From IMG/VR virus record IMGVR_UViG_3300010150_000009, positions 1 through 64,000 of that record: a stretch of DNA of 64,000 bases; one strand, given 5' to 3'. Below are positions 30,401 through 37,081 of the stretch, one piece after another. Position numbers and translations under genes: made by a program. A model generated the notes under the pieces. It was not told the DNA's origin. It did no database searches and worked only from the letters and a program-made list of their open reading frames with translations. The stretch is from a virus. How positions within the stretch are numbered: position 1 is the stretch's first letter; each line of letters begins with the position of its first letter.

Positions 30401-33247
30401 CCAGATGAGTTAAACGGAGTGCAAGCAACTGCGTCGTTGGTGTTAGACATTGATGGTTCAGTGACCAGTGTTACAGTAACAGAGCCTGGCAGTGGATATA
30501 CTAAAACTCCATTTGTACAGTTTATAAAAAATAGCCCAACTGACCCTAATCCAATAACAGAAGCAAGGGCAACGGCAGTGAGCACCGGACTTGGTGGCAC
30601 AGGCGCACAGGCAGTAGCAAATATTTCAAGCGGCGCAGTAGCAGGAATTACAGTCACTCAACAAGGCAGAGATTACCAAACAGCCCCTACTGTTATTATT
30701 AGCGGTGGCGGAGGTTCAAATGCTACAGCAACCGCAACAATTTCATTTACTACGTACAATAGATTAGAGCCAAATCATGAACTAACAAGTAAAAAGAACA
30801 GTGATCGTTTAACACTTTATTACGCAGGTGGGCAAACAGGCACAAACAGTGATAAGAACTGGAAAAACGAGCAGGTAAATACTCCAACTTATGAAGCGGT
30901 TATATCCGAATCAGGTTTGGAGTATAAAGCAAACAAGGTCCTTGGTGCGGAGTTTAGTTTAGAACCTGGTTATGACAGAGCCGCGTATGCTAGAAATGCT
31001 TTTGATGACTTTGCTATAACAGAAGAAGGCATTAGGGTTATCGCGTCTGTTGACACAGATATGAGCGGCGGTGATTTTAGCAGTACTGGCGGTGTTGACC
31101 CTGCTAATGTTGTAGTCGATGGTGATGGATTTGTTACAACATACACATCACATGCTCCTGAAGAACAAATTCCAGGTAGATTGTTTGATACACTGGATAT
31201 GAAAGTGTATGAAATGCCTACTCCAAGAAATTCAGGTGTAACTGTTAGAAAGTATACGTATAATGGCAATGGCTCAACCACTGCTTACAATTTCAGTGAC
31301 TTAGGCGGCTTACCTACTGCGTCATTTGGCGCAGAGGTATATGTTGATAACGTACTAAAAATTCGCTTAGTTGATTATACATTAGATTTTACTAACAACA
31401 CAGTTAACTTAAATTCACCTGCGTTGAATGGACAGCTAGTACATATTGTTTTAGTTGAAACGGGCGGTGAAAACTTTAGTTCATTCCAGCAAGACTTTGT
31501 TGGTGATGAATCAACAACTGAGTTTATTGTCAATGTTCCATATCAATACGCGCAAAGTTTATATGTTACAGTCAATGGTGGCAATCAATCTTATACAGCA
31601 ACTAGTTATTATAAGAGAACAAAAATTACATTTGATGCCGCTCCTATTGCTAATTCTAGAATAAGAGTACATACATTCAACATGTCTGGACTAGAAGTAA
31701 CAAATCCAGGATCTAAATATGATCCTAGCAATCCACCAACAGTTACTATTAGTGGTGTAGGCTCAAACGCAGCCGCAACCGCAGTAGTTAACGACAACGG
31801 AGAAGTTGAAGGATTTATTATAACAAACGTAGGCACAGGATATACTAGTGCGCCAACAGTTACAATAGGCACTCCTGGAGCAGGGGGTGTGCAAGCAACG
31901 GCAACCGCATCAGTTTATGATGATAAAATTGGTATTCCACAACCTTATATTAGAGTTGACTCGGAAGAATTTACTCTTCCAACACTAACAACATGGCCTA
32001 CAGATTACACATTAACTTATCCAGCACAGTTTATAGAGCAAGGTCCGGATTATGCTAAAGTAGTTGTATACTTAAACAAGACTAGACTAGCACCAGGTGA
32101 CACAGAATATTACACTGGTGATGGTAGCACAACTGTATTTGCGAGTCCATCTAATCCAACAGTAGACTACGCATTAGCAACTGATGCAGACATTCAAGTA
32201 CACGTTGGCGGAGAGTTAAAGACACTCACAACAGATTATACGTTTACAGGAACTCCAGCAAGAGCAGAAATAACATTTGTCACAGCACCTGCAGACGGCT
32301 TAGAGATTGCTATATCTGTTAGAAACGGGCAGTACTGGATTGAAAATGATCAAAGTATTATTTTAGAAGATGGTACAGGGTTATCAAGAACTGCTAATGC
32401 ATCTACTAGTGATTCAGTTTTTGTACAGTCATATATTAATCAAAAGTACAGCCAAGGAAACACTATTACTATTGAGGGATCATCAATTGCAACCTCAACA
32501 GGACTTGAAAGGTTTGACACAGTCGTATATGATGATATTGCGTACGCCGGCGATATTAGCGTTTCTATTGCTACACCAGTGTACGATATTAGAGTAATGA
32601 TGGAAGAATACAACACTAACTATGCTTGGGTATGGTTAAACGGAGTTTATCAAATAGCAAACCATGATTACTATATCACTAGTGATGGTTATTTGGTAAT
32701 GACACCACTAAGTGGGTTGATATTAGCATCAGATAAGATCACAGTGACTACTATGCGCGGAGCCGAAGCTGAGCAAGGACAAGGTATTGGATTTAGAATT
32801 TGGAAAGATATGTTTGACCAAGTTGCATACTATAGAATTTCCACAGCAAATACAACAACATTATCTACAGATCTTGCATACACAGATTTAACAATTAGTG
32901 TTACTGACGCATCCAAGTTATTAACACCGCAACCAACAAATGGTATTCCAGGTGTGATATTCATTGGAGGCGAGAGAATAGAATATTGGGAAATTGACGG
33001 AAATACATTAAAACGAGTTCGTAGAGGAACTTGGGGCACAGGTGTCCAAACAACTTATAACGCACAAACTGAAGTTGTTGATGGAAGTAAGCAACAAGCA
33101 ATTCCAGGTAAGACTGAAGCACATACTAATGTATGGTATGATCAAGGCACAAGTACAGCAACAAACGGCCAAGGTTTAGGTTTAGCAACGTCAGCACAGG
33201 CAAAATTCCTTAAGGAAGCACCGTTAACTACTCCAAAGGCATATTAA
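18464..33247 (+). CDS. Giant 4,927-aa baseplate wedge/fibre structural protein (gp7 position)
   Basis: An uninterrupted 14.8-kb frame directly after gp6 (AGGAAATAAT before the ATG) occupies the gp7 position of T4-like marine phages; T4 gp7 has 1,032 residues. Visible parts: an N-terminal module (MAIRKTVNLLPGQFQTDVNK); a YHYH-type motif IIGYAYDGYPIYGPFGY near residue 2295; FG-GAP-like blades FGYDVALSNNGNYMIIGEPG (about 2505), FGRSVAINDNGDFAFVGQP (about 2624) and FFGKQVESGDSGHIVAVGAT (about 2680); a QVGTLWWDLTNTKYVDYE segment near 3105; at least seven GTGYTSAPTVTI-type units between 3690 and 4480; several GDGSTT.F...V.V.G...DYT...I.F..AP beta modules (about 760, 2545, 2945, 4265, 4345, 4550); and a C-terminal WEIDGNTLKRVRRGTWGTG. 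Enzymatic activity is not evident. It probably forms the wedge arm plus adhesive domains. Confidence 0.75.
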   Translation: MAIRKTVNLLPGQFQTDVNKKFLNATLDQLMSPGTLDVVNGFVGRRDVNNFETTDSYVVETTSDRRNYQLEPAITIKKDLATANLEQSAYAFAATYIDTINSVKVKGGSSYNHNRLFSSEYYVWTPPIDQDKISSYTKYFWLQDGPDTIEIDQEINVESDLIGKTTFTATSGTQSVVFSSGLKVKFTNASTYPSSYQNKEYLVANVGKSIELIEWSTLVTPESAVYSLTKDYITIKPGALDGNQWSNNNRWFHEDIITKTAEYTNTVPVFDSAVRAKRPIIEFDKNLKLYDFGTAKLTDVDLVDTLFTDAFSDLEGQPSAGTYIDGKLVEEGQLIVFTSDADPFVNGFVYEIQILRIAGVDTIHLEKSTTIADPVEHNTLIAKYGNNAGTQWYYKNSKWNKGQIKAGVNQAPLFDMFDETGVSFSTYTNSTFAGSPVFSYAVNSAGVADTELGFALTYRNFNNIGDIVFYDNIIRDSFTYTTDVLNNVTSSVRNAKGFLHNYNSISDYTVENNWTKAPFESRQFIQQTISVGSELQQFKITTTPKEETNAKNLIVKVNGKLKEKGENSSTTKDFYILTTDNVQYVNFTTALTTGDVLVIKSYTDDTTENLVDGEVYNIPVNLNNNPLNNLDVTTTYTLGQIRDHIGTCVDNSLEFEGTYFGYNNTRDIGDISLLGTNIVQNSASLAKAGYILTNNEYDFFTSIDHAEVQYNRFKNLFLTTADNLEYDSNTSRFVDSILQTMFAGKNNTMAYHNSDMVPFSTDTTTLTYTIFDIDNKKFELNKTYNDTVPSETGVLIYNNGVMLVKDRDYTFSTTTPFVTLADSVTLVSNEKLEIVEYITTGGNFVPPTPTKLGLYPKYVPSKFTDDTYKTSIDVIQGHDGSITPAYGDYKDDVLLELEKRIYNNLKVEYNSNLLDTCNLINGHTRKVDYTTQEINNILSAYISNWANKNGINYITNSTYDVSDPFTWNYSLIKNKFDSTQLLPGYWRGIYKYFYDTDRPHTRPWEMLGFTDKPSWWELTYGPAPYTRDNLILWQDLEDGVIASGPKAGTYDKYKRTGLVANYIPTDSAGNLMHPVDVGLIDRIDSSTSADWAIGDDGPAETAWKRSSSYPFALQKLMALTKPAKYFELMYDVSKITTNLVGHYVHKDTGLPIVPNAVSTHGFVNADGTVEYTAGYGNWIVDYTVYLGGSTIKFNENLNSLSLNLAYKMAGFTDKEKLKIILEQISPTRSSNDVFIPQEDYSFYLLEGKPLERINYSGVIVERTESGYIIDGYSVDTPYFNVLQSITTSGNKRQVSVGGVQLDTVPYEPNNDYAAGQILETTSGSYYIVNIPFSSTDDFENDRQYLTRTQQIPTQGGVTVLRYGDFKNTPTKVPYRTEYKTIQDVYDFIISYGRYLESTGLQFDNISDDFGLVEDWDQSGVEFLYWTQTNFGPGSMLTMSAGSSVLKFNLSNAQVGSLTSEIIPSSVINQNKQKILVQDLFYKREDNTFELSTSQEVDGVYACVLNPIQTEHLLIVENETVFNDVIWNLTTGSRQNRIKLVGYKTRLWDGTQQLPGYVLLDDSVDDWDVNNNYELGEIIRFKSKFYVANIKHAPSDLTEQGKFDFSKWKLLDEVNTGLLPNLDTKADQFRAFYEIEEDVRKFSTEKLSSNLIGYQSRKYLENLQIDETAQKKFYQGFIKEKGTTAVVDKLLRAKVPALDTSINLYEEWAFRIGEYGSVDSTQSIDFYLEENKFKESPDLIELINADEQYKNENITVRPSDLYQKPLEPLHFNKNIFSIESDTIDDRLTLPTAGYVRTDDTKHSVVSLSEWVSSNTIIIEETINIETQLIGRTSYTTSGSVTLYNGAVVSFDSTQIIPSSYRGKNFVVTGVGESIVLTEKTAYLNSLAIGDKVWVSSADSFPPQFKEDSKDWAVYRITNAGNSPISVSKDNDNELTVAFLYPIGSILVGEYIILRRWTSTSNSGVDFSGIYKVKENLSSNGLYVLKLHATTSLEPYASLGDSQAPTITRGEMVVLSNARYNSSDSLYGTDEPRYGWQDGDLAWVDDYADTGKWAVLEKKNPYTLREQIYPNSKAINTGFGQAVSTNKDTSTLLVGSVYDGTSAGNIEQWTRDIKTVFDVKSIFVSGDGSLTSGYLNNSGYLLTVNTDGLPQPSSFGTFPNDSNSNRVTPKVFEHTINIRVGTNTTTTTPREIGSDSIGITATGVTIKSPIVEGELTNDTGSAKGKAPLNWQWNAVVNRSKLGLDSGDGQPLDDNHYNYYSGKFLSQWNDSVYLENSYYNDTNYSGDHWRHADGHSKIIGYAYDGYPIYGPFGYQTPTNSATTPVRMTSSYLLHDAPLADREYNYTQYSKGSFIQDYYYSDGSGTLDKHNGRYGVTPDYPDGTYAYFLTIKVDGSVVYPYVVGPTMKEYPVLEADTVPKDPGGSNTQTVALVPADFAFDSNIIDGSKLRNSGLLGWRFDNTKEHDYVVTTAPGSNSNEGYVIVLKQKDDKTYEAFDILRSPAPAVNGYFGYDVALSNNGNYMIIGEPGELKAHIYGLTNTVTTTNSEFFNGTGATPTFATTISYSDNREVTVYVDGQIKIEGLDYTLGAGTITFVTFPPLGSNNVEMRTGNYFYQVQTLSGASATDFGRSVAINDNGDFAFVGQPDKAAGGKLQVGSTKVYAKSPNETYSEVQELSSNITSELEFFGKQVESGDSGHIVAVGATGADYTYIGATAALAYNTGEVDYFINNMKVTGTITGTVANPTVGIGDQIVINGTQVTFTGTALTDIVQDINDASITFITAESTSDNKLKITSTSTTTNNKLSITVGNTNGVAVFTAIGITLYEFKASLVHPDGLQNAYYGERIKFNEDASKLLISSPAGNSIVEIGIDDGLTTFDQSNTAISDIQLESGSALIYDINSDMTNSLIQRLDWRERRQYDKYGSGITLTNNTAFVGAPGDDYFETETTIGDGVTTAFAITGQYSTDNIEVTINDKKILSGFTSDNASPNSTVTFDNPPLAYTIKFSKYTSNTGSVLEAIDANNKGSWNVKRQQNSRVDIDTINQVFTYNQKTNKFINYVDYLDPVKGKIPGVVNQEISFKTFYDPAVYNVATDTTVTTDSDNHWGPNQVGTLWWDLTNTKYVDYEQGDLEYRKKSWGKLFPGTQISVYEWVESDTLPSSYAVYDGDGTPKFASDSAYVEYVRKDDATGLLESVYYYWVKNKTSIPQKSRAYLDATGQIRFTSRGRELELQSFIPAATRKLPANTVANMLKDPEGNGLAYIGVVAQNAIVGYNLNKNLVNKNIVLSVNYDTKKNNIPLHTEWQLMQRDNKLSKPNSYLVTKLSDSLVGLDITEKSVPDPTVRIGQRYGILNYPRQTMFVDKAGAIKILVNYCNTVFATNKMAIDFDLTTLSTADPIPSTGYNEIVETYTELTYINTNTVSEGYTVIVRKDETRENYWTSYSWSTAQGLWNFNKKQKYDTTKYWDYVDWYATNYSSNTVIDQIVPLRNDLEKITTAIGDVVKVINNGQSRWELYVKGSDSYTLIGEENATVKLKTELYTLTEPLQELRYIVSALQDNLFIDELEEHFNKVWFELVRFALHDQNLQIDWAFKTSFVKVIQTVRELTEITNYSYDVQDSIENYIKEAKPYRTNLREYVYRYPYLDVALTAVTDFDLPGYWDATQEIFRSPNVYNADDDERMQTGPWVNWSNHYTKHIESMTVVDGGSGYGTTDLSEYAESSYDTTKYDGKETTTTPPVVIIESGAQWELGYSYTSLVRPGEGGAQAVLTIPTHSPDTLWYYSSDIKDMGWKVRVQPALPTPETKTFAVTVVVDGEGNPDFYIDGVERPNLILYRGSTYTFTQTDASNAAKGYFRFSALEDGTHRDGSGATAVPVMKSPGLDEVESVTVTNPGTGYVTTPKVTVQGGAGSGAIVYANLENFKVRDILETIKFDRVDGPRHVKTIAVDTGGTGYTSIPTVTITGTVSEITVTEKGMGYSVAPLIVISPPDELNGVQATASLVLDIDGSVTSVTVTEPGSGYTKTPFVQFIKNSPTDPNPITEARATAVSTGLGGTGAQAVANISSGAVAGITVTQQGRDYQTAPTVIISGGGGSNATATATISFTTYNRLEPNHELTSKKNSDRLTLYYAGGQTGTNSDKNWKNEQVNTPTYEAVISESGLEYKANKVLGAEFSLEPGYDRAAYARNAFDDFAITEEGIRVIASVDTDMSGGDFSSTGGVDPANVVVDGDGFVTTYTSHAPEEQIPGRLFDTLDMKVYEMPTPRNSGVTVRKYTYNGNGSTTAYNFSDLGGLPTASFGAEVYVDNVLKIRLVDYTLDFTNNTVNLNSPALNGQLVHIVLVETGGENFSSFQQDFVGDESTTEFIVNVPYQYAQSLYVTVNGGNQSYTATSYYKRTKITFDAAPIANSRIRVHTFNMSGLEVTNPGSKYDPSNPPTVTISGVGSNAAATAVVNDNGEVEGFIITNVGTGYTSAPTVTIGTPGAGGVQATATASVYDDKIGIPQPYIRVDSEEFTLPTLTTWPTDYTLTYPAQFIEQGPDYAKVVVYLNKTRLAPGDTEYYTGDGSTTVFASPSNPTVDYALATDADIQVHVGGELKTLTTDYTFTGTPARAEITFVTAPADGLEIAISVRNGQYWIENDQSIILEDGTGLSRTANASTSDSVFVQSYINQKYSQGNTITIEGSSIATSTGLERFDTVVYDDIAYAGDISVSIATPVYDIRVMMEEYNTNYAWVWLNGVYQIANHDYYITSDGYLVMTPLSGLILASDKITVTTMRGAEAEQGQGIGFRIWKDMFDQVAYYRISTANTTTLSTDLAYTDLTISVTDASKLLTPQPTNGIPGVIFIGGERIEYWEIDGNTLKRVRRGTWGTGVQTTYNAQTEVVDGSKQQAIPGKTEAHTNVWYDQGTSTATNGQGLGLATSAQAKFLKEAPLTTPKAY

Positions 33248-33250
33248 TAG

Positions 33251-33258
33251 GATAAATA
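33251..33258 (+). promoter_or_regulatory. Late-promoter-like GATAAATA
   Basis: One mismatch to TATAAATA, between the giant gene and the gene at 33265, with the ATG only 6 bp after it. It overlaps the AGGA that would serve as ribosome binding site, so it may be coincidence. Confidence 0.2.
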
Positions 33259-33264
33259 CTTCAG

Positions 33265-33936
33265 ATGGAAAATGAAAATAAACAAGTCAACGAAAGTGAA
33301 GAAAAACAAGATATGGAAACAAAACAACCTAATGAAATTCCTAGTGTGAACATTGAAGGTCACATTAAAATCTTTGATCCCGAAACAGAAGAGGTTTTTG
33401 TAGATAAGCGTAACGCTATTCATTATGAAAACTTTTCTTTAGCACTGGCACAGAGCGTCGCTAATAAGACAACAGGGTTTATTCACGAAATGCATTTTGG
33501 TAACGGTGGTACCTCAGTATCTACTACTGGTATCATTACATACCTACCTGCAAATAACTCAGGCAGTTCGGCAGACTTATACAATAAAACTTATTATAAG
33601 GTTGTTGACGATACTAGTAGTTCCAATCCAGATCCAACACGAAACAAAATGACTGTCAGTCACGTTGCAGGCACAGTTTATTCCGATATTTTAGTTTCAT
33701 GCTTGCTAGATTACGGTGAACCAGCAGGTCAAGAAGCATTTGATAACTCTGCTTCACTAGACGGCACGTATGTATTTGACGAATTAGGCCTAAAGAGTTG
33801 GGAAGGTGTGTTAGGCGAGGGTAACTTACTTACACACGTAGTTTTCCACCCTGTACAGAAGTCATTAAACCGTTTGATTCAAATCGACTATACAATACGC
33901 ATTCAAACGCTTACAAACCTAAGTTCCGCAACTTAA
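33265..33936 (+). CDS. Baseplate/fibre-associated structural protein (223 aa)
   Basis: The charged N-terminal tail (Glu/Lys/Asn/Gln-rich, residues 1-28) is followed by NIEGHIKIFDPETEEVFVDK and RNAIHYENFSLALAQSVANK, a motif common in small virion proteins that follow the large wedge gene in marine T4-like phages. The rest is beta-rich, with LDGTYVFDELGLKSWEG and a C-terminal RLIQIDYTIRIQTLTN, suggesting oligomer-forming strands. It is the last gene before the tandem late promoters at 33980. Its place suggests a wedge-to-fibre connector, possibly in the role of T4 gp8 or gp9/10, but I cannot equate it with a particular T4 protein. Confidence 0.6.
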   Translation: MENENKQVNESEEKQDMETKQPNEIPSVNIEGHIKIFDPETEEVFVDKRNAIHYENFSLALAQSVANKTTGFIHEMHFGNGGTSVSTTGIITYLPANNSGSSADLYNKTYYKVVDDTSSSNPDPTRNKMTVSHVAGTVYSDILVSCLLDYGEPAGQEAFDNSASLDGTYVFDELGLKSWEGVLGEGNLLTHVVFHPVQKSLNRLIQIDYTIRIQTLTNLSSAT

Positions 33937-33979
33937 GGCACCGGAAAAGCCACTTTTCTTGTCTATTATTGAGTCTTTC

Positions 33980-33998
33980 TATAAATAGAATATAAATA
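33980..33998 (+). promoter_or_regulatory. Tandem T4-type late promoters
   Basis: Two exact TATAAATA octamers stand at 33980-33987 and 33991-33998, 11 bp apart (about one helical turn), upstream of the fibre gene at 34083. Transcripts would start near 33993 and 34004 and carry an approximately 80-90-nt leader. Confidence 0.75.
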
Positions 33999-34032
33999 AT
34001 AGTAGCATATTATATGCAATGCCAAACATTTA

Positions 34033-34047
34033 ACGGCGTAGTGCCGT
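34033..34047 (+). promoter_or_regulatory. Leader hairpin of the fibre gene
   Basis: ACGGC and GCCGT form a 5-bp stem around GTAGT, 35 bp before the GTG start. A GCATA-TTA-TATGC palindrome lies at 34005-34017. The role is unknown; mRNA stabilisation is plausible. Confidence 0.3.
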
Positions 34048-34082
34048 GGCAAACATAATCGATTATAAAATGGAGAAATAAA

Positions 34083-35621
34083 GTGGCATATACAGTTAAT
34101 AAAACGGATGGGTCAGTCTTAACAACAGTTGCGGATTCGACTCTAGACACAACTTCAGATCTTACCCTCATTGGTAAGAACTATGCCGGTTACGGTGAGA
34201 TTCAAAACGAGAACTTTGTATACTTACTAGAAAACTTTGCAAATACAACTGCACCAAGTTCACCACTTGCTGGTGAATTATGGTGGGATACAGGAACGAG
34301 TACATTAAAAGTTTATACCGGAACAAATTGGAAAGGTGCGGGCGGTTTAACGAGACAATCAACTGCTCCTACTAGTCCCTCAGAAGGTGAGTTATGGTTT
34401 GATACCGTAAATGACCAATTATTTGCTTGGGACAACACATCATGGATTCTTGTTGGTCCTTTATACGCAGCTGGCGTTAAAACAGGCCCACTTGTAGAAA
34501 CTATCACAGATACATTGGCGGCAGATCATACTGTAATTTCAATGTATGTAGCAGACACAAGAGTTGCTATTATATCTAAAGATAGTGTCTTTACACCAAA
34601 CGTAGCAATTGGTGGATTTGCTACAGTAAGTCCTGGTTATAACCTTAGCACTACAGTAACAGATGCTAAATGGCACGGAACAGCAACTGACTCTGACTCA
34701 CTAGCAGGAGTAGCGGCCGCCAATTACATGCGATCTGACACAAACGAAACAACATCAGGTTCGATTAGTGTTTTAAATGATAATGGTGTAGTAATTGGTG
34801 TTGACTCTGATATTACATTATCAGTGTCGGGTGACGATGTAACGTTTAAGAATAATACTAGCAATGGTAATATGTACATGAACGTTAACGTAGGTGGTGT
34901 TCCTACCAACGCCATTGAAATTGATGGGTCAACTACTGCTGTTACAATCGCAGGCGACCTAACAGTTAATGGCACAACATCAACAATTGACACTACTAAC
35001 TTATTAGTAGAAGATCCATTAATTGTTCTTGCTAAAAATGTTGCAGGTACGCCTTCTTATGACGCAGGTATTATTGTTGAGCGCGGAACAAGCGCAAATA
35101 CTGGTATGATTTGGGATGAGACTGCTGATGAATGGGCAGCCGTTACCACAACAGAAACAGGTAGCACAGCAGGTAATGTAACAATTGATAGTTACGCAAA
35201 CATGCACGTAGCCACATTAACAGGTTTGGCAACTTCAGCACAATATGCTGACTTAGCAGAAAAGTTTGAAGCAGACTACGACTATGACGCAGGTACTGTT
35301 GTACAGATTGGTGGAGAGCGTGAAGTTACAATGTGTGAAACAACAGCATCAGAAGATGTGTTAGGTGTTGTAAGTTCATACCCAGCATACTTAATGAACA
35401 GTGAACAAGAAGATGGTATTCAAGTAGCATTGGCTGGTAGAGTTCCAGTTAAAGTTACTGGTTCGGTTACAAAAGGTGACCGACTAGTGTCAGCAGGTAA
35501 TGGTACAGCAAGAAAAGCAACTGATAGTGAAATAACTGCTTTTAATTGTATTGGAAGGGCGTTAGAAAGCAATAAAAATGAAAACGAGAAACTAGTTCTT
35601 TGTATTGTACGAGTAGTATAA
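34083..35621 (+). CDS. Tail fibre-like protein with C-terminal peptidase-G2-like region
   Basis: The start is GTG at 34083, supported by GGAGA 7 nt upstream; no ATG gives a better frame. The 512-residue protein opens with MAYTVNKTDGSVLTTVADST, then carries a duplicated module, TAPSSPLAGELWWDTGTSTL (about 57-80) and TAPTSPSEGELWFDTVNDQL (about 97-118), typical of marine phage fibres. The middle is Thr/Ser/Asp-rich beta material with SDSLAGVAAANYMRSDTNET, another fibre hallmark. The C-terminal YADLAEKFEADYDYDAGTVV and ALAGRVPVKVTGSVTKGDRL resemble the endosialidase/peptidase G2-type autoproteolytic ends of fibre proteins, but I cannot confirm cleavage. It is transcribed from the tandem late promoters. 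Confidence 0.7.
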   Translation: MAYTVNKTDGSVLTTVADSTLDTTSDLTLIGKNYAGYGEIQNENFVYLLENFANTTAPSSPLAGELWWDTGTSTLKVYTGTNWKGAGGLTRQSTAPTSPSEGELWFDTVNDQLFAWDNTSWILVGPLYAAGVKTGPLVETITDTLAADHTVISMYVADTRVAIISKDSVFTPNVAIGGFATVSPGYNLSTTVTDAKWHGTATDSDSLAGVAAANYMRSDTNETTSGSISVLNDNGVVIGVDSDITLSVSGDDVTFKNNTSNGNMYMNVNVGGVPTNAIEIDGSTTAVTIAGDLTVNGTTSTIDTTNLLVEDPLIVLAKNVAGTPSYDAGIIVERGTSANTGMIWDETADEWAAVTTTETGSTAGNVTIDSYANMHVATLTGLATSAQYADLAEKFEADYDYDAGTVVQIGGEREVTMCETTASEDVLGVVSSYPAYLMNSEQEDGIQVALAGRVPVKVTGSVTKGDRLVSAGNGTARKATDSEITAFNCIGRALESNKNENEKLVLCIVRVV

Positions 35622-35633
35622 TTAAGGAAAAGT

Positions 35634-35641
35634 ATAAATAC
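35634..35641 (+). promoter_or_regulatory. T4-type late promoter
   Basis: An exact TATAAATA 12 bp after the preceding fibre gene. The 125-nt leader to the ATG at 35774 also holds an AAAGG/CCTTT hairpin. Confidence 0.7.
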
Positions 35642-35773
35642 TGTTGTTACTTTTATAAAAGGCAATTATTCCTTTGTACGCTGTACATAACTTAACAAAT
35701 GAATAATACTTTGAATTTAATTAACAAAATCTCGAGAAAAAACAGTAAAACCCTATAGGAGAATATAAGAAAG

Positions 35774-36685
35774 ATGGCATACGTAACAGGTGATACAATT
35801 CTCGCTACACACTATAATGACTTTACTACTAGCGTTAACGCTATATGGGGGACTGGATCAGGTGATCATGGATACGGGCAATCAAACACAATTGCTTCTA
35901 CTTCCGCATCATCAACCGTTACAGCAACCCAGTGGTCAACATTGTTAGCAAGAATTTCCTCAGCCTCATCCCATCAAGGTAGCTCAATTACAGCGATTAG
36001 CTCACCCAGCGCAGGTGATACAATCAGTGCATACTCCGCTCTATCAGGTAATATTACCACAATTGACACAAACAGATTGAACATTACGTCCCCCAACTAT
36101 ACAGACACATCCAGTACAGGCGATGGCTCTGCTAGTTGGACAACAAGTACAGTTCATGAGTTTACACTTACATGGGCAAGTGGCGACGAAGCAAGATACT
36201 ATTTTAATGCAGGTGGTAGCACACAGTTCACATTTAGTAGAACAGGTGGCACAACACATACAAAGAATACTGAGTGGTCAAATTTAGCAACCGCATGTGG
36301 CACAATTATTTTTGCCGCACAAGGTACAACTAAGTCTGGCGGTTCTGGAACAGCAGATACAGAAGCAACAACAGTTGGTTATCATGACATGTCAACCTCT
36401 AATCAGTTGGTATTTAGACAATATGAAGGTGACAGTCCTTATACATCAAACTATATTTCTGTACAAGCAAAATCAAACGGTGCTCAGGGCGTAAACGGCG
36501 ACAGTGGTAGTGTATTAACATTCACTATTACATGGGCTGATGCAGCCGCTGATAACTTTGATGATAGCGTTGACGGTACAGTAACAAATACTATTACACA
36601 CAGAACACCAAACACTACAGCATTGAACAATGCAGCCTGGACAGGTGCACCAACATATAGTAGTACAGGCTTTACACAATCTTAA
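35774..36685 (+). CDS. Fibre/collar-like structural protein (303 aa)
   Basis: A strong AGGAG precedes the ATG. The protein begins MAYVTGDTILATHYNDFTTS followed by VNAIWGTGSGDHGYGQS, a signature of small structural proteins frequent in marine myoviruses. The remainder is Ser/Thr/Gly-rich beta sequence with almost no Lys and no Cys except one, containing HEFTLTWASGDEARYYFNAG and VLTFTITWADAAADNFDDSV, consistent with a trimeric beta-fibre or a jelly-roll head domain. It is the last late structural gene before the accessory operon, which begins 45 bp downstream. Exact placement on the virion is unknown. Confidence 0.6.
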   Translation: MAYVTGDTILATHYNDFTTSVNAIWGTGSGDHGYGQSNTIASTSASSTVTATQWSTLLARISSASSHQGSSITAISSPSAGDTISAYSALSGNITTIDTNRLNITSPNYTDTSSTGDGSASWTTSTVHEFTLTWASGDEARYYFNAGGSTQFTFSRTGGTTHTKNTEWSNLATACGTIIFAAQGTTKSGGSGTADTEATTVGYHDMSTSNQLVFRQYEGDSPYTSNYISVQAKSNGAQGVNGDSGSVLTFTITWADAAADNFDDSVDGTVTNTITHRTPNTTALNNAAWTGAPTYSSTGFTQS

Positions 36686-36695
36686 TTAATTAATA

Positions 36696-36724
36696 TTGAC
36701 AATTAGAAGCATTTGTTATATAAT
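36696..36724 (+). promoter_or_regulatory. Perfect sigma70 consensus promoter, apparently leaderless
   Basis: TTGACA (36696-36701), a 17-nt spacer and TATAAT (36719-36724) match the housekeeping consensus completely. The ATG at 36731 is 6 nt after the -10 hexamer, where transcription is expected to start, and no Shine-Dalgarno can fit. It heads the whole accessory operon. Confidence 0.85.
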
Positions 36725-36730
36725 GAGTAT

Positions 36731-37081
36731 ATGAGTGCAAAAGAAATTGTAAAGAAAAAGTTTAACCAAAAAGTGGCTCATGCAACAAAGCGTGAGACCA
36801 CTTTGGGGTTACTCTCCCTCCCATACAACGGCGGTTTATTCAAAGTATCCTATGAATTAATTAGTTTTTGCGAACTAATGTCTTTAAGGCAACAAATTGC
36901 TGAACGAAATGACTTAGAATCAAATCCAACTGTTGTATTAGATCAATTTGAAAATCCAATTATAATTGAGGATCCAGTAGACTTTACACAAAAACTATGG
37001 CAACGGTATTACGAAGTAACCAACGAATACTATGCCGAACTAAACAAAATTCGACAAATTAGAAAACCAGATCAAATTTAA
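36731..37081 (+). CDS. Unknown 116-aa protein, first gene of the accessory operon
   Basis: The frame is open from 36713, but the ATG at 36731 (MSAKEIVKKKFNQKVAHATK) is chosen because the upstream ATG lies inside the -10 element. The protein is basic at the N-terminus and acidic later, with LLSLPYNGGLFKVSYELISF and a FENPIIIEDPVDF segment; the C-terminal half looks helical. I recognise no enzyme motif. It overlaps the next ATG by one base (TAATG). Leaderless translation start is inferred from promoter spacing. Confidence 0.6.
   Translation: MSAKEIVKKKFNQKVAHATKRETTLGLLSLPYNGGLFKVSYELISFCELMSLRQQIAERNDLESNPTVVLDQFENPIIIEDPVDFTQKLWQRYYEVTNEYYAELNKIRQIRKPDQI

Noticed and set aside
30100-31900. 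Possible tandem DNA repeat or CRISPR-like pattern
   Set aside because: The repeats are at protein level (GTGYTSAPTVTI units) with variable spacing and diverged DNA; no palindromic repeats or regular spacers.
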